A stretch of 44,407 nt of DNA from Thermoanaerobaculia bacterium (GTDB taxonomy: Bacteria > Acidobacteriota > Thermoanaerobaculia > JALWYX01). The DNA is taken from contig JALWYX010000055.1 in NCBI GenBank assembly GCA_027078415.1, positions 1 through 44,407 of the forward strand. Direction: 5' to 3'. Every line of letters starts with the position of its first letter. Position 1 is the stretch's first letter. The position numbers and the translations under genes are program-made. Positions 32,929 to 40,622 of this stretch are shown in pieces. The notes under the pieces were generated by a model, which was not told where the DNA came from, did no database searches, and worked only from the letters and a program-made list of their open reading frames with translations.

Positions 32929-34975
32929 ATCGTTTCTATTGCTAATTCTCTCCTTAGGGTGTAAAGAGAATGTAAGAGATGTAGTAAGACCGCTGGAAGA
33001 GCGAGAATTTCCCGTAACGTACATTGAAAAGAATGGAGTTAGAGAGAGATCGTATCTGTTGAAAGAAGGTGTTTATACTTTTGATTTGGAAAGAGATAGG
33101 AATCGAGTACATTTAAGATTTGCTCTAGATGGAAACTCTGAATACGCTGTTGTTCAGTTAGAGGTTTCCTCCTGGGGTGGTTATAAAGAAGTTGTAGTTA
33201 ATGAAAAATTGGATAGTGGTAGTTCATGGGTTACTAGAGTTGTGAATATTGAAGTAGCAGATAATGCTAAATTGACACTTAGAGTAGTGGGTGGTACGGT
33301 GGCTTTTTCCACTTTGAGAATAGGATCTTCTGAAGCAGGGAAAGGGTTGGTGTTTATACTGGTGGATACTCTAAGGCAAGATATTGGTTATAGTGTGCTT
33401 AGTTTGGAGAGATATTTAAGCACAAACTATTGGCGTTTTGACAATGCGTTTGCCCCATCACCTTGGACCTTACCCTCTGTTGCTTCTATTTTTGTAGGAC
33501 AAGACCCTACTTTTATAGGCGGTGTAGTACATCCTTCTAGCTTTAAGATAGACGACCAATTTTTTACTCTTGCCGAATATTTTCGGGAAAATAACTATAA
33601 AACAGCTGCTTTTGTAGCTAATGCTATAGTTACACCTATGGTTGGTTTTGATCAAGGATTTGATACTTTCTACTATCCTCCATCAACAGAGAATGACAAT
33701 TCTTGGCTTCTTTTAGGAGCTGATGATCTTTTGTATAAGGTTTCCCAGTGGATAGAGGCAAATAGAGGAGAAAAATATTTTCTTTACATACACCTACTTG
33801 ATCCACATGCACCTTATTTGAATAGTTTGGTAGAGAACGATATCTATCCTTACAAAAAGGATATATACAAAGGGGACCTAAACCCATTTTCTGCTCATGG
33901 GTTGCTTCTAGGGCGTCAGAGTGTAAGTGGCCAAGAGGATGTAGATTACCTGAGATCGCTTTACTCTTCGGAAGTTTTTTTCTTAGACAGGTACTTGGAT
34001 TTTTTCTTAGGTAGGTTTGAAAAAGAATTTGAATCTAAGGTGGTTGTGTTAACTTCGGATCATGGGGAGGAGTTCTACGACCATGGTGGATTTTCGCACG
34101 GACGATCTTTGTTTAATGAGCAGCTTAAGGTTCCCCTTGTTGTATGGAAAAAAGGGATAGGAAAAAAAATTGTAAAGGATCCTGTAACGGTAAAAGATAT
34201 AGGATATTTTTTACTTAAAATGTTAGATGAAAAAGGGTATAAGCATTGGGAACCTCGTTCTCTCCAAAAAATAGCTGGCAGCAAAAACAGAATCTATTTT
34301 TCTGCTCTAAATGGTGCTCCTCGTAGAGTGGCCCTTTTAAGTTACCCATTTAAGCTGATTTTGAACAATTTGAATGGAGAGTTTTCTTTTATCAACGAGT
34401 ATGACAAAACTGTTTTTAACTTGGAGCGACCTAGATTAGACGTATTTTACCTATTTAACATCTTGAAAGACCCTTATGAGAAAACTAATTTAGCTGCGTT
34501 GTTTCCTACAAAGGTAGAAGGTGGTGTAAAGATGTTATACAAGCGTATATTTGCGGAAGAGGGAGGTCTTTTTGTTTTGTTAAATGAAGGAGATCTAAAA
34601 ATTAAAATATCACCACGAGGTGATAGGAAATTAAGATTTACTCCTCTGTTTCTGGTGGATAACGATAGAGTAATTGAAGATAATTTTGTGATAGAGATCT
34701 CACTTTCAAGTGGTATGGGTAATTTCCCACGAGGTGTGCGAATATGGAGTGAATGGGATAATTTTGTACTTTTAGAAGCACCGCCAAAGAGTAAAAAGTT
34801 TTTTGGATCCACTCCTATAGAAGTGGGGCAAGTAATTGGTTACGATGAGTTGTATCCCCTATATTTAAGCGAAGCGGATGTTTTTATATGGAACGGTAGA
34901 TATAAGACAAGGAGTGACAGTGTTAGTGATAGTGATCAACTTAGAAGACTTAAAGCTTTAGGGTATATAGATTGA
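32906..34975 (+). CDS. Sulfatase-fold (alkaline phosphatase superfamily) lipoprotein, Thr-type, second copy
   Basis: This 689-residue protein starts with a lipoprotein signal (SFLLLILSLGC, Cys19). It has a beta-rich N-terminal part of about 125 residues, then the catalytic domain. GLVFILVDTLRQD carries the first metal Asp, FAPSPWTLPSVASIFVG the nucleophile block with Thr188, and YIHLLDPHAPY the His/Asp pair. SDHGEEFYDHGGFSHGRSLFNE supplies the second metal site. As in the copy at 17726-19849, Thr stands where sulfatases have Cys or Ser and the following Arg is Val. The C-terminus is RRLKALGYID, nearly the same tail. Metal ligands look intact, so it is probably active as a phosphatase, phosphotransferase or other esterase outside the cytoplasm. 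It overlaps era by 23 nt, an odd partner for a surface enzyme. Confidence 0.8.
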   Translation: MLVKRKIRSFLLLILSLGCKENVRDVVRPLEEREFPVTYIEKNGVRERSYLLKEGVYTFDLERDRNRVHLRFALDGNSEYAVVQLEVSSWGGYKEVVVNEKLDSGSSWVTRVVNIEVADNAKLTLRVVGGTVAFSTLRIGSSEAGKGLVFILVDTLRQDIGYSVLSLERYLSTNYWRFDNAFAPSPWTLPSVASIFVGQDPTFIGGVVHPSSFKIDDQFFTLAEYFRENNYKTAAFVANAIVTPMVGFDQGFDTFYYPPSTENDNSWLLLGADDLLYKVSQWIEANRGEKYFLYIHLLDPHAPYLNSLVENDIYPYKKDIYKGDLNPFSAHGLLLGRQSVSGQEDVDYLRSLYSSEVFFLDRYLDFFLGRFEKEFESKVVVLTSDHGEEFYDHGGFSHGRSLFNEQLKVPLVVWKKGIGKKIVKDPVTVKDIGYFLLKMLDEKGYKHWEPRSLQKIAGSKNRIYFSALNGAPRRVALLSYPFKLILNNLNGEFSFINEYDKTVFNLERPRLDVFYLFNILKDPYEKTNLAALFPTKVEGGVKMLYKRIFAEEGGLFVLLNEGDLKIKISPRGDRKLRFTPLFLVDNDRVIEDNFVIEISLSSGMGNFPRGVRIWSEWDNFVLLEAPPKSKKFFGSTPIEVGQVIGYDELYPLYLSEADVFIWNGRYKTRSDSVSDSDQLRRLKALGYID

Positions 34976-35000
34976 CAACGTTGCATCAAAGTGTTACTTT
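34972..35000 (+). promoter_or_regulatory. Weak candidate promoter before the receiver gene
   Basis: A perfect TTGACA hexamer lies at 34972-34977, overlapping the stop codon of the preceding gene. The best -10 at 17-bp spacing, TACTTT (34995-35000), matches only half of the consensus. GGAGG at 35008-35012 is the ribosome-binding site for the next ATG. This could restart transcription inside the long gene train. Confidence 0.25.
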
Positions 35001-35021
35001 TCTCAATGGAGGATCTGTAGA

Positions 35022-35861
35022 ATGAGCGAAAAAATTCTTGTCATCGATGATACTTTTACTATTCACAAAATGATTGAGTTAGTTTGTAGTGAGGTTGAAG
35101 TTGAAATTTTTTCAGCTTTTGATGGGCAAGAAGGATTATCTAAGTTTGAAGAATTGAAACCTGACGTTGTAGTTTGTGACGTTCATATGCCGGGTAAGAT
35201 GAACGGCTATGAAGTTATTGAGAAAATAAATTCTGTATCTCCACGTACACCCGTTATTATGTTGATAGGGATATTTGAACCTTTTGATAAGGAAAAGACG
35301 GAGAAGTTGAATGTGTATAAGGTTATCAAAAAACCATTTTCTTCCGATGAAATGCTTGAAGTTTTGAGGGAAGCTATAGAGGTTAGTAAGAAAAAAGATC
35401 TCTATGAAAGAGAAGAAGAGGTATATAGCACAATGCAAGTAGAATCGGTAACTTCTCTTAGACCTCCTCCGCCTGCTGTAGAAACAGAACTTTCAGTTTC
35501 TACCGCGGAACAATCGGTTGCAGAGGAAGCACTTTTTAAGGAGAGTGAAGAGGCTTCTGATATAAAACTAGATAGTAAAGAAAATTACTTAGTTGAGGCG
35601 GATAGCGTGGAGAAAGAGGAAGATGTTTTTTCTCTTGGGGAGAAGGATTATGAGAAGGAAAAAGAAGAAGCTGCCTCGGTAGAGGGGCAAGTTAAAGGTG
35701 TGATTAAATTATCGGACGAAGATATAGAACGTATAGCTAGACGTGTTGTTGAGCTTATGAGTAGAGATGTAATAGAAGATATAGCGTGGGAAGTTATACC
35801 TGATATGGCGGAAATTGTAATAAAAGAGAGGATAGCGGAGCTTGAAAAGCAGATAGATTAG
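35022..35861 (+). CDS. Receiver-domain protein with C-terminal helical tail
   Basis: The 279-residue protein has an N-terminal CheY-like receiver (about 1-125) with the acidic pair Asp9/Asp10, the phospho-acceptor Asp53 (VVVCDVHMPG) and Lys104 (VIKKPF). The usual Thr/Ser of strand 4 is Ile82 (VIMLIGIFEPFD). A Glu-rich, poorly ordered linker (about 130-225) leads to a conserved-looking C-terminal helical segment, DEDIERIARRVVELM...IAWEVIPDMAEIVIKERIAELE. I recall that segment from receiver proteins of deltaproteobacteria and relatives, where its role is unknown. There is no DNA-binding domain, so output would be by protein contact. No histidine kinase is in the window. It lies between the sulfatase-fold gene and valS. 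Confidence 0.85.
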   Translation: MSEKILVIDDTFTIHKMIELVCSEVEVEIFSAFDGQEGLSKFEELKPDVVVCDVHMPGKMNGYEVIEKINSVSPRTPVIMLIGIFEPFDKEKTEKLNVYKVIKKPFSSDEMLEVLREAIEVSKKKDLYEREEEVYSTMQVESVTSLRPPPPAVETELSVSTAEQSVAEEALFKESEEASDIKLDSKENYLVEADSVEKEEDVFSLGEKDYEKEKEEAASVEGQVKGVIKLSDEDIERIARRVVELMSRDVIEDIAWEVIPDMAEIVIKERIAELEKQID

Positions 35862-35892
35862 TATCTTTTCTGTATTTTTCCTAAACTCTGTG

Positions 35893-35908
35893 TTAAAAGG
35901 TGTTTTAA
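35893..35908 (+). promoter_or_regulatory. Small hairpin enclosing the valS ribosome-binding site
   Basis: TTAAAA-GGTG-TTTTAA forms a 6-bp stem with a 4-nt loop directly before the valS ATG at 35910. The likely Shine-Dalgarno bases AAGGTG lie in the stem and loop. An all-A/U stem is weak, so any thermosensor or masking role is speculative. No T-box signature is seen in the short gap. Confidence 0.2.
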
Positions 35909-35909
35909 G

Positions 35910-38519
35910 ATGAAAAAAAGCTTTGAGCCTGAAAGTTATGAATCTAAGTGGCAGAAATATTGGGAGAGTAAGAGATTTTTTGTAGCTAGAGCTCCTTACC
36001 CTCATGAAAAATCTTTTTGTATTATGATTCCTCCTCCTAATGTTACAGGTACTTTACATATGGGGCATGCTTTGCAAACAACTTTGCAAGATACTCTTAC
36101 TCGTTGGAAAAGGATGCAAGGGTTTAATGCACTCTGGTTACCTGGTACCGATCACGCTGGTATCGCTACACAACTTATGGTAGAAAAAGAGCTCGCTAAA
36201 GAAGGTTTAACGAGATGGGATTTGGGAAGAGAAGAGTTTCTCAAAAGAGTTTGGAAATGGAAAGACAAATACCATGATAATATTAAGAAACAGCTACAGC
36301 GCCTAGGAGCCAGCTGTGATTGGACACGTGAAAAATTTACCTTAGATGCACAACTTTCTAGGGCCGTTAAAATTGCTTTCGTAAGGTTGTACAGAGAAGG
36401 ATTTATATATAGAGGAGAATATATGGTGAATTGGTCTCCTGTGCTTAGAACAGCTATTTCAGATTTAGAAGTTGAAATGCGGCCCGTTAAAGGTAAGTTG
36501 TACTACATAAAGTATCCTGTAGAAGGTAGAGATGAGTTCGTAGTTGTTGCTACTACCCGTCCTGAGACTATGTTGGGGGATACTGCAGTGGCAGTAAATC
36601 CATCAGACGATAGATTTTCTCATCTTATAGGGACTAAAGTGATACTTCCCTTAGTTGGCCGTAAGATACCAGTTATAGCAGATGAGAGAGTAGATATGGA
36701 GTTTGGCACTGGAGCTGTTAAAGTTACACCGGCTCATGATCCTTTGGACTTTGAGATAGGAAATAAGCACAATCTACCTTTTATTAAAGTGATAGATGAA
36801 GCGGGTAAGATTACTTCTGAGGGGGGTGAGTGGGAAGGGCTTGATCGCTTTGAAGCTCGAGAAAGAATAGTAGAAGCTTTGAAAGATAAAGGGTTTTTAG
36901 AAAAGATTGAAGATTATGAACATAACGTAGGTTTTAGTCAACGTAGCGGAGAACCTATTGAGCCTCTTTTGTCTAGACAATGGTTTCTCGATGTAAAAGA
37001 GATGGCTCATCAAGCATTAAGTGCTGTTGAGAGTGGCATAGTTAAGTTTTATCCTGAAACGTGGAATAAAACCTGGAACCATTGGCTTTCTAACGTTAAA
37101 CCGTGGTGCATCTCTCGTCAGATATGGTGGGGACATAGAATTCCAGCTTGGTACGACGCTGATGGTAGGGTCATAGTAGCTCACGATTTTGACGAAGCTA
37201 GCAGATTAGCAGGTACTTCTGAATTAGAGCAGGATCCTGATGTGTTAGATACGTGGTTTTCTTCAGCTTTATGGCCTTTCTCTACCCTTGGTTGGCCAGA
37301 TTACACGGATGATTTTGTGACCTTTTATCCTACCACTTCTCTTATAACAGGGTTTGATATTCTGTTTTTTTGGGTGGCAAGAATGATGATGATGGGTCTG
37401 CACTTTACGGGTAGAGAACCTTTTAAACAGGTACATCTTACTGGACTAATAAGGGATGCACAAGGACAAAAAATGTCTAAAACTAAAGGCAACACCTTAG
37501 ATCCAGAAGATATGATAGATAAATACGGTGCAGACGCGGTTAGGTTTACCTTAGCTGCTCTCGATAGTCCTGGAAGAGATATACCTCTAGATGAAAAGCA
37601 GATGGCTGGCTATAGAGCTTTTTGTAATAAAATTTGGAATGCAGGACGATTTATTTTAACAAACGCTTCTTCGGCTCAGGTTAAACTTACTATAGATATA
37701 GATAACTACTCTAAGCCCACTAAGTGGATATTCTCTAAACTTTCAAAGGTTAGCTACAAAGCTAACAACTATTTGGAAGATTTCAGGTTCGATGAGTACT
37801 GTAAAGTACTGTATCACTTTTTCTGGCATGAATTTTGTGACTGGTATATAGAGTTTTCCAAATCTTTGATAAAGACCGATCTAAAAAACGAAATAACCGA
37901 AGCTCTGATTAACGTTTTTGAACGTTCGCTTAGACTGCTTCATCCGGTTATCCCACACATAACAGAGGAGTTGTGGCAAATGCTCCCAAACAGTGAGGTT
38001 GTAAACCCAGAAACTATTTCGTTGACTCCTTATCCTGTACGAGATAAAAAATGGGAAAATGAACTGCTCGAAAAGGAGATAGATAATCTAAGGGAGATAG
38101 TAACAAAGATTAGGAACTTGAGAAGTTTACTAGGTTTTCCACCTAATTTTGGTGGTAAAGTATATATAAATTACGATGGTGATGAATATGTTCAAATAGC
38201 TGTAAAAGGAGTTTTACATCCGCTAAGCGTAACGTTTACTCCTTTTGAAGGCCAAGTAATTAGGGATACTTTGGAGGGTATAGAGTTTGGTATTGAGATC
38301 GATAAAGAAACTGTAAAGCTCGCCGTTGAAAATATAGGTAAAGAGCTGGAAGAGGTAAATTCTCACATAGAAAGAATATCTTCGTTGTTGAACAACAATC
38401 AATTTCTAGCAAAGGCTCCAAAACACGTAATTGAAAGTAATAAAAAGAGGTTAGAGGATCTTGTTTTACGTAAGGAGAAGTTACATGTGAACCAGAAGTT
38501 ATTAATAGAACAAATATGA
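35910..38519 (+). CDS. valS: Valyl-tRNA synthetase
   Basis: ValS charges tRNA-Val and edits misactivated threonine. The 869-residue class I enzyme has the HIGH motif as HMGHA near residue 50 within IPPPNVTGTLHMGHALQ. The editing (CP1) domain includes VVATTRPETMLGDTAVAVNP, and WFSSALWPFSTLGWP follows. KMSKTKGNTLDP carries the KMSKS motif, then come an anticodon-binding helical domain and the ValS-specific C-terminal coiled coil (about 810-869). Length is typical. The stop overlaps the birA start (ATGA). Confidence 0.98.
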   Translation: MKKSFEPESYESKWQKYWESKRFFVARAPYPHEKSFCIMIPPPNVTGTLHMGHALQTTLQDTLTRWKRMQGFNALWLPGTDHAGIATQLMVEKELAKEGLTRWDLGREEFLKRVWKWKDKYHDNIKKQLQRLGASCDWTREKFTLDAQLSRAVKIAFVRLYREGFIYRGEYMVNWSPVLRTAISDLEVEMRPVKGKLYYIKYPVEGRDEFVVVATTRPETMLGDTAVAVNPSDDRFSHLIGTKVILPLVGRKIPVIADERVDMEFGTGAVKVTPAHDPLDFEIGNKHNLPFIKVIDEAGKITSEGGEWEGLDRFEARERIVEALKDKGFLEKIEDYEHNVGFSQRSGEPIEPLLSRQWFLDVKEMAHQALSAVESGIVKFYPETWNKTWNHWLSNVKPWCISRQIWWGHRIPAWYDADGRVIVAHDFDEASRLAGTSELEQDPDVLDTWFSSALWPFSTLGWPDYTDDFVTFYPTTSLITGFDILFFWVARMMMMGLHFTGREPFKQVHLTGLIRDAQGQKMSKTKGNTLDPEDMIDKYGADAVRFTLAALDSPGRDIPLDEKQMAGYRAFCNKIWNAGRFILTNASSAQVKLTIDIDNYSKPTKWIFSKLSKVSYKANNYLEDFRFDEYCKVLYHFFWHEFCDWYIEFSKSLIKTDLKNEITEALINVFERSLRLLHPVIPHITEELWQMLPNSEVVNPETISLTPYPVRDKKWENELLEKEIDNLREIVTKIRNLRSLLGFPPNFGGKVYINYDGDEYVQIAVKGVLHPLSVTFTPFEGQVIRDTLEGIEFGIEIDKETVKLAVENIGKELEEVNSHIERISSLLNNNQFLAKAPKHVIESNKKRLEDLVLRKEKLHVNQKLLIEQI

Positions 38520-39268
38520 AAAACTACTGGGAGAATGTAGTATCAACTATAATAAGTAAGCAATGGTCTTTTATTAAAATTTCAGAAGTAAATTCCACAA
38601 ACGAGTTAGGAAAGAAGATTATAAAGAAGTATAAGGAAAATGGCAACTATATTCCTTCTTGTGTAGTAATAGCTGAAGGGCAAAAGTCTGGTAGAGGTAG
38701 GAGTGGGAGAGTATGGATAAGTCCTAAAAATATGGGACTTTATGTAAGCTTTGTATTTCCATATTCATCTGAATCGATTTCTTCACTACCTTATAGGATA
38801 GGAGTAGCGGTAGCAGATACTATTTCAGGGTTGGGCATAAGCGATGTAAGGGTAAAATGGCCTAATGATGTGTATATAAACGGAGCTAAGGTTGCTGGTT
38901 CCTTGATAGAAGTTATATATCCTGGACCTTCATGTATAGTAGGTGTGGGAATTAACGTGTCTCCACAAAATCTAGAATTGGATAGGGAAATAGCTTTTGT
39001 AAATCAATTTTTGAAAGAAGAAATCACTATCTCTGAGCTTCTGTTGAAGCTATTTAAAAGTTTTTTAAAAGTATTAGAAAGTAGTAGGGAAGAGGTGTTC
39101 AAAAGTTACAGAAGTTTTTTACGTTTAAGATCTGGAGAAGCTATTAAGGTTAGAATAGGTAGTAAGATTGTAGATGCAACGTTTGTCAATCTTACTGATG
39201 ATGGGAGGTTTATAGTAAAAGTTGGAGAAGAAGAACGTGTTCTCTTGGCAGAAGAAGTGATAGAGTAA
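38516..39268 (+). CDS. birA: Biotin--[acetyl-CoA-carboxylase] ligase (no HTH domain)
   Basis: BirA forms biotinyl-5'-AMP and attaches biotin to carboxylase carrier proteins. The 250-residue protein begins with a short helix and EVNSTNELGKKI, then GQKSGRGRSGRVWISP (biotin/ATP loop), MGLYVSFVFP, KWPNDVYINGAKVAGSLIEV with the catalytic Lys region, GVGINVS, and a C-terminal SH3-like domain (about 205-250). The N-terminal winged helix of bifunctional BirA is missing, so this is a ligase without a repressor role. It overlaps valS by 4 nt and is followed without a gap by coaX, a pairing seen in many genomes. Confidence 0.95.
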   Translation: MKNYWENVVSTIISKQWSFIKISEVNSTNELGKKIIKKYKENGNYIPSCVVIAEGQKSGRGRSGRVWISPKNMGLYVSFVFPYSSESISSLPYRIGVAVADTISGLGISDVRVKWPNDVYINGAKVAGSLIEVIYPGPSCIVGVGINVSPQNLELDREIAFVNQFLKEEITISELLLKLFKSFLKVLESSREEVFKSYRSFLRLRSGEAIKVRIGSKIVDATFVNLTDDGRFIVKVGEEERVLLAEEVIE

Positions 39269-40060
39269 GTGAATAGAAAAACGGTACTTTTGATAGATAT
39301 TGGTAATACCACTACTGTTATTGGTGTTTTAGAGTTTGATCAGATTATTCATTCCTTTAGGGTATCTACATCTAAAAAACGACCCGCAGATGAATGGGCC
39401 GCTCTGCTTATTCCTTTATTGCAGAATGTGGGTATTAGTAAAGATGATATTAAAGGGATAGTTGTATCTTCGGTTGTACCTGCAGTTGATGCTAATATGA
39501 AGGAACTGGCAAAGAGTTTTTTTTGCTGCGAATATCTTTTCGTTGAGCCTGGAATAAAAACAGGAATATCTATCAAGTATAAGAACCCTGCTGAAGTAGG
39601 TGCAGATAGAGTAGTTAACGCGGTAGCAGCTAAGGAAATGTACGGAGTTCCTGCGATAGTTGTAGACTTTGGAACAGCGATAACTTTTGATCTTATCAAT
39701 TTTAAAGGAGATTATATAGGTGGGGTTATCTTTCCAGGTGTTTCTGTGGGTATGAAAGCGTTAGCTACTTACGCAGCAAAACTTTACGAGGTGGATTTGG
39801 ATGGTCCTACTCCTCCTCTTATAGGTGCATCTACTACAGAATCTATTAGGTCTGGAATATTAAACGGTTATCTGGAGCTTATAAAAGGTTTACTTACAAG
39901 ATTGAAGTTGGAGATAGGAGCAAAGGTAGTAGTAGCTACTGGAGGAGATGCACAGTTATTTAAAGATATTTGTCCCCTTATAACCTTTTTCGATGAGGAT
40001 TTGACTCTTAAAGGTCTTAAAATTATATACTTTAAAAATGTTAACCGATTCTCCGTTTGA
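39269..40060 (+). CDS. coaX: Type III pantothenate kinase
   Basis: CoaX performs the first step of coenzyme A synthesis, pantothenate phosphorylation. The 263-residue ASKH-fold protein has the PHOSPHATE motif LLIDIGNTTTVIGV at the N-terminus, the SSVVPAVD block, GADRVVNAVAA (substrate-binding Asp/Arg), and VDFGTAITFDLI. GGVIFPGVSVGMKALATYAAKL follows, then STTESIRSGILNGYLELIKGLL and TGGDAQ. The GTG start directly follows the birA stop. Its end overlaps the next gene by 23 nt. Confidence 0.96.
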   Translation: MNRKTVLLIDIGNTTTVIGVLEFDQIIHSFRVSTSKKRPADEWAALLIPLLQNVGISKDDIKGIVVSSVVPAVDANMKELAKSFFCCEYLFVEPGIKTGISIKYKNPAEVGADRVVNAVAAKEMYGVPAIVVDFGTAITFDLINFKGDYIGGVIFPGVSVGMKALATYAAKLYEVDLDGPTPPLIGASTTESIRSGILNGYLELIKGLLTRLKLEIGAKVVVATGGDAQLFKDICPLITFFDEDLTLKGLKIIYFKNVNRFSV

Positions 40061-40622
40061 ATTTTTCAAAGAGATAGAAAGGCATTTTATACGAGCTAGG
40101 GGTACACCTTTGCTTCTTTCGCCCGATGACTATAGAGTTGCTAAAGGGTGGTTTGAAGCCGGTATACCGCTGGAGATTGTAATTGAAGTGCTGTACGAAT
40201 TTTTTACTGAAAATAAAAAATTTGCCCCTCTTAGAGTTTTAGATAAAAAAGTAAAAAAGAAATATGCAATTATCGGTGGTGGAAGGGATGCTTGTAGAAG
40301 TAAAGAGCAAAGATTTAATTTTAAAGACCTTGAGGATTATTTGCGAAAAAAAGGTTTTTACGATTTTATTGATGAGTTGCACATTATAAGAACCGATAGG
40401 GCTGATATATACGATAAAGAGAAAAAGTTGTTTTCCTTGGGTGTTAAGGTTGCAAAACGATTAATTTCTACTCTTCCAGAAGGAGAGAGAACGCAGTTTT
40501 TTAGAAAACTAAAAACGCAGCTTGCCAAATTACCTTTGGCAGAGCGTAGAGAGATGGAAGCGTTACTTATTTACAAATATGCCCGTACCAACCTGGGATT
40601 ACCCTCTTTTACTCTGAGGTAG
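40038..40622 (+). CDS. Conserved hypothetical protein
   Basis: I cannot assign a function to this 194-residue basic protein. The N-terminal part, HFIRARGTPLLLSPDDYRVAKGWFEAGIPLEIVIEVL, resembles a segment I recall from Acidobacteriota-type hypothetical proteins (R-RGTP-x-LLSP-x-D, then W-x-GIPL). It then has a Lys-rich stretch (about 52-80) and two long helical regions. The C-terminus contains EGERTQFFRKLKTQLAKLPLAERREMEALLIYKYARTNLGLPSFTL. There is no signal peptide, membrane segment or cysteine cluster. The start lies inside the end of coaX (23-nt overlap), and the 3' end overlaps the convergent peptidase gene by 14 nt. The basic, helical character would suit nucleic-acid or protein binding. 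Confidence 0.75.
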   Translation: MLTDSPFEFFKEIERHFIRARGTPLLLSPDDYRVAKGWFEAGIPLEIVIEVLYEFFTENKKFAPLRVLDKKVKKKYAIIGGGRDACRSKEQRFNFKDLEDYLRKKGFYDFIDELHIIRTDRADIYDKEKKLFSLGVKVAKRLISTLPEGERTQFFRKLKTQLAKLPLAERREMEALLIYKYARTNLGLPSFTLR

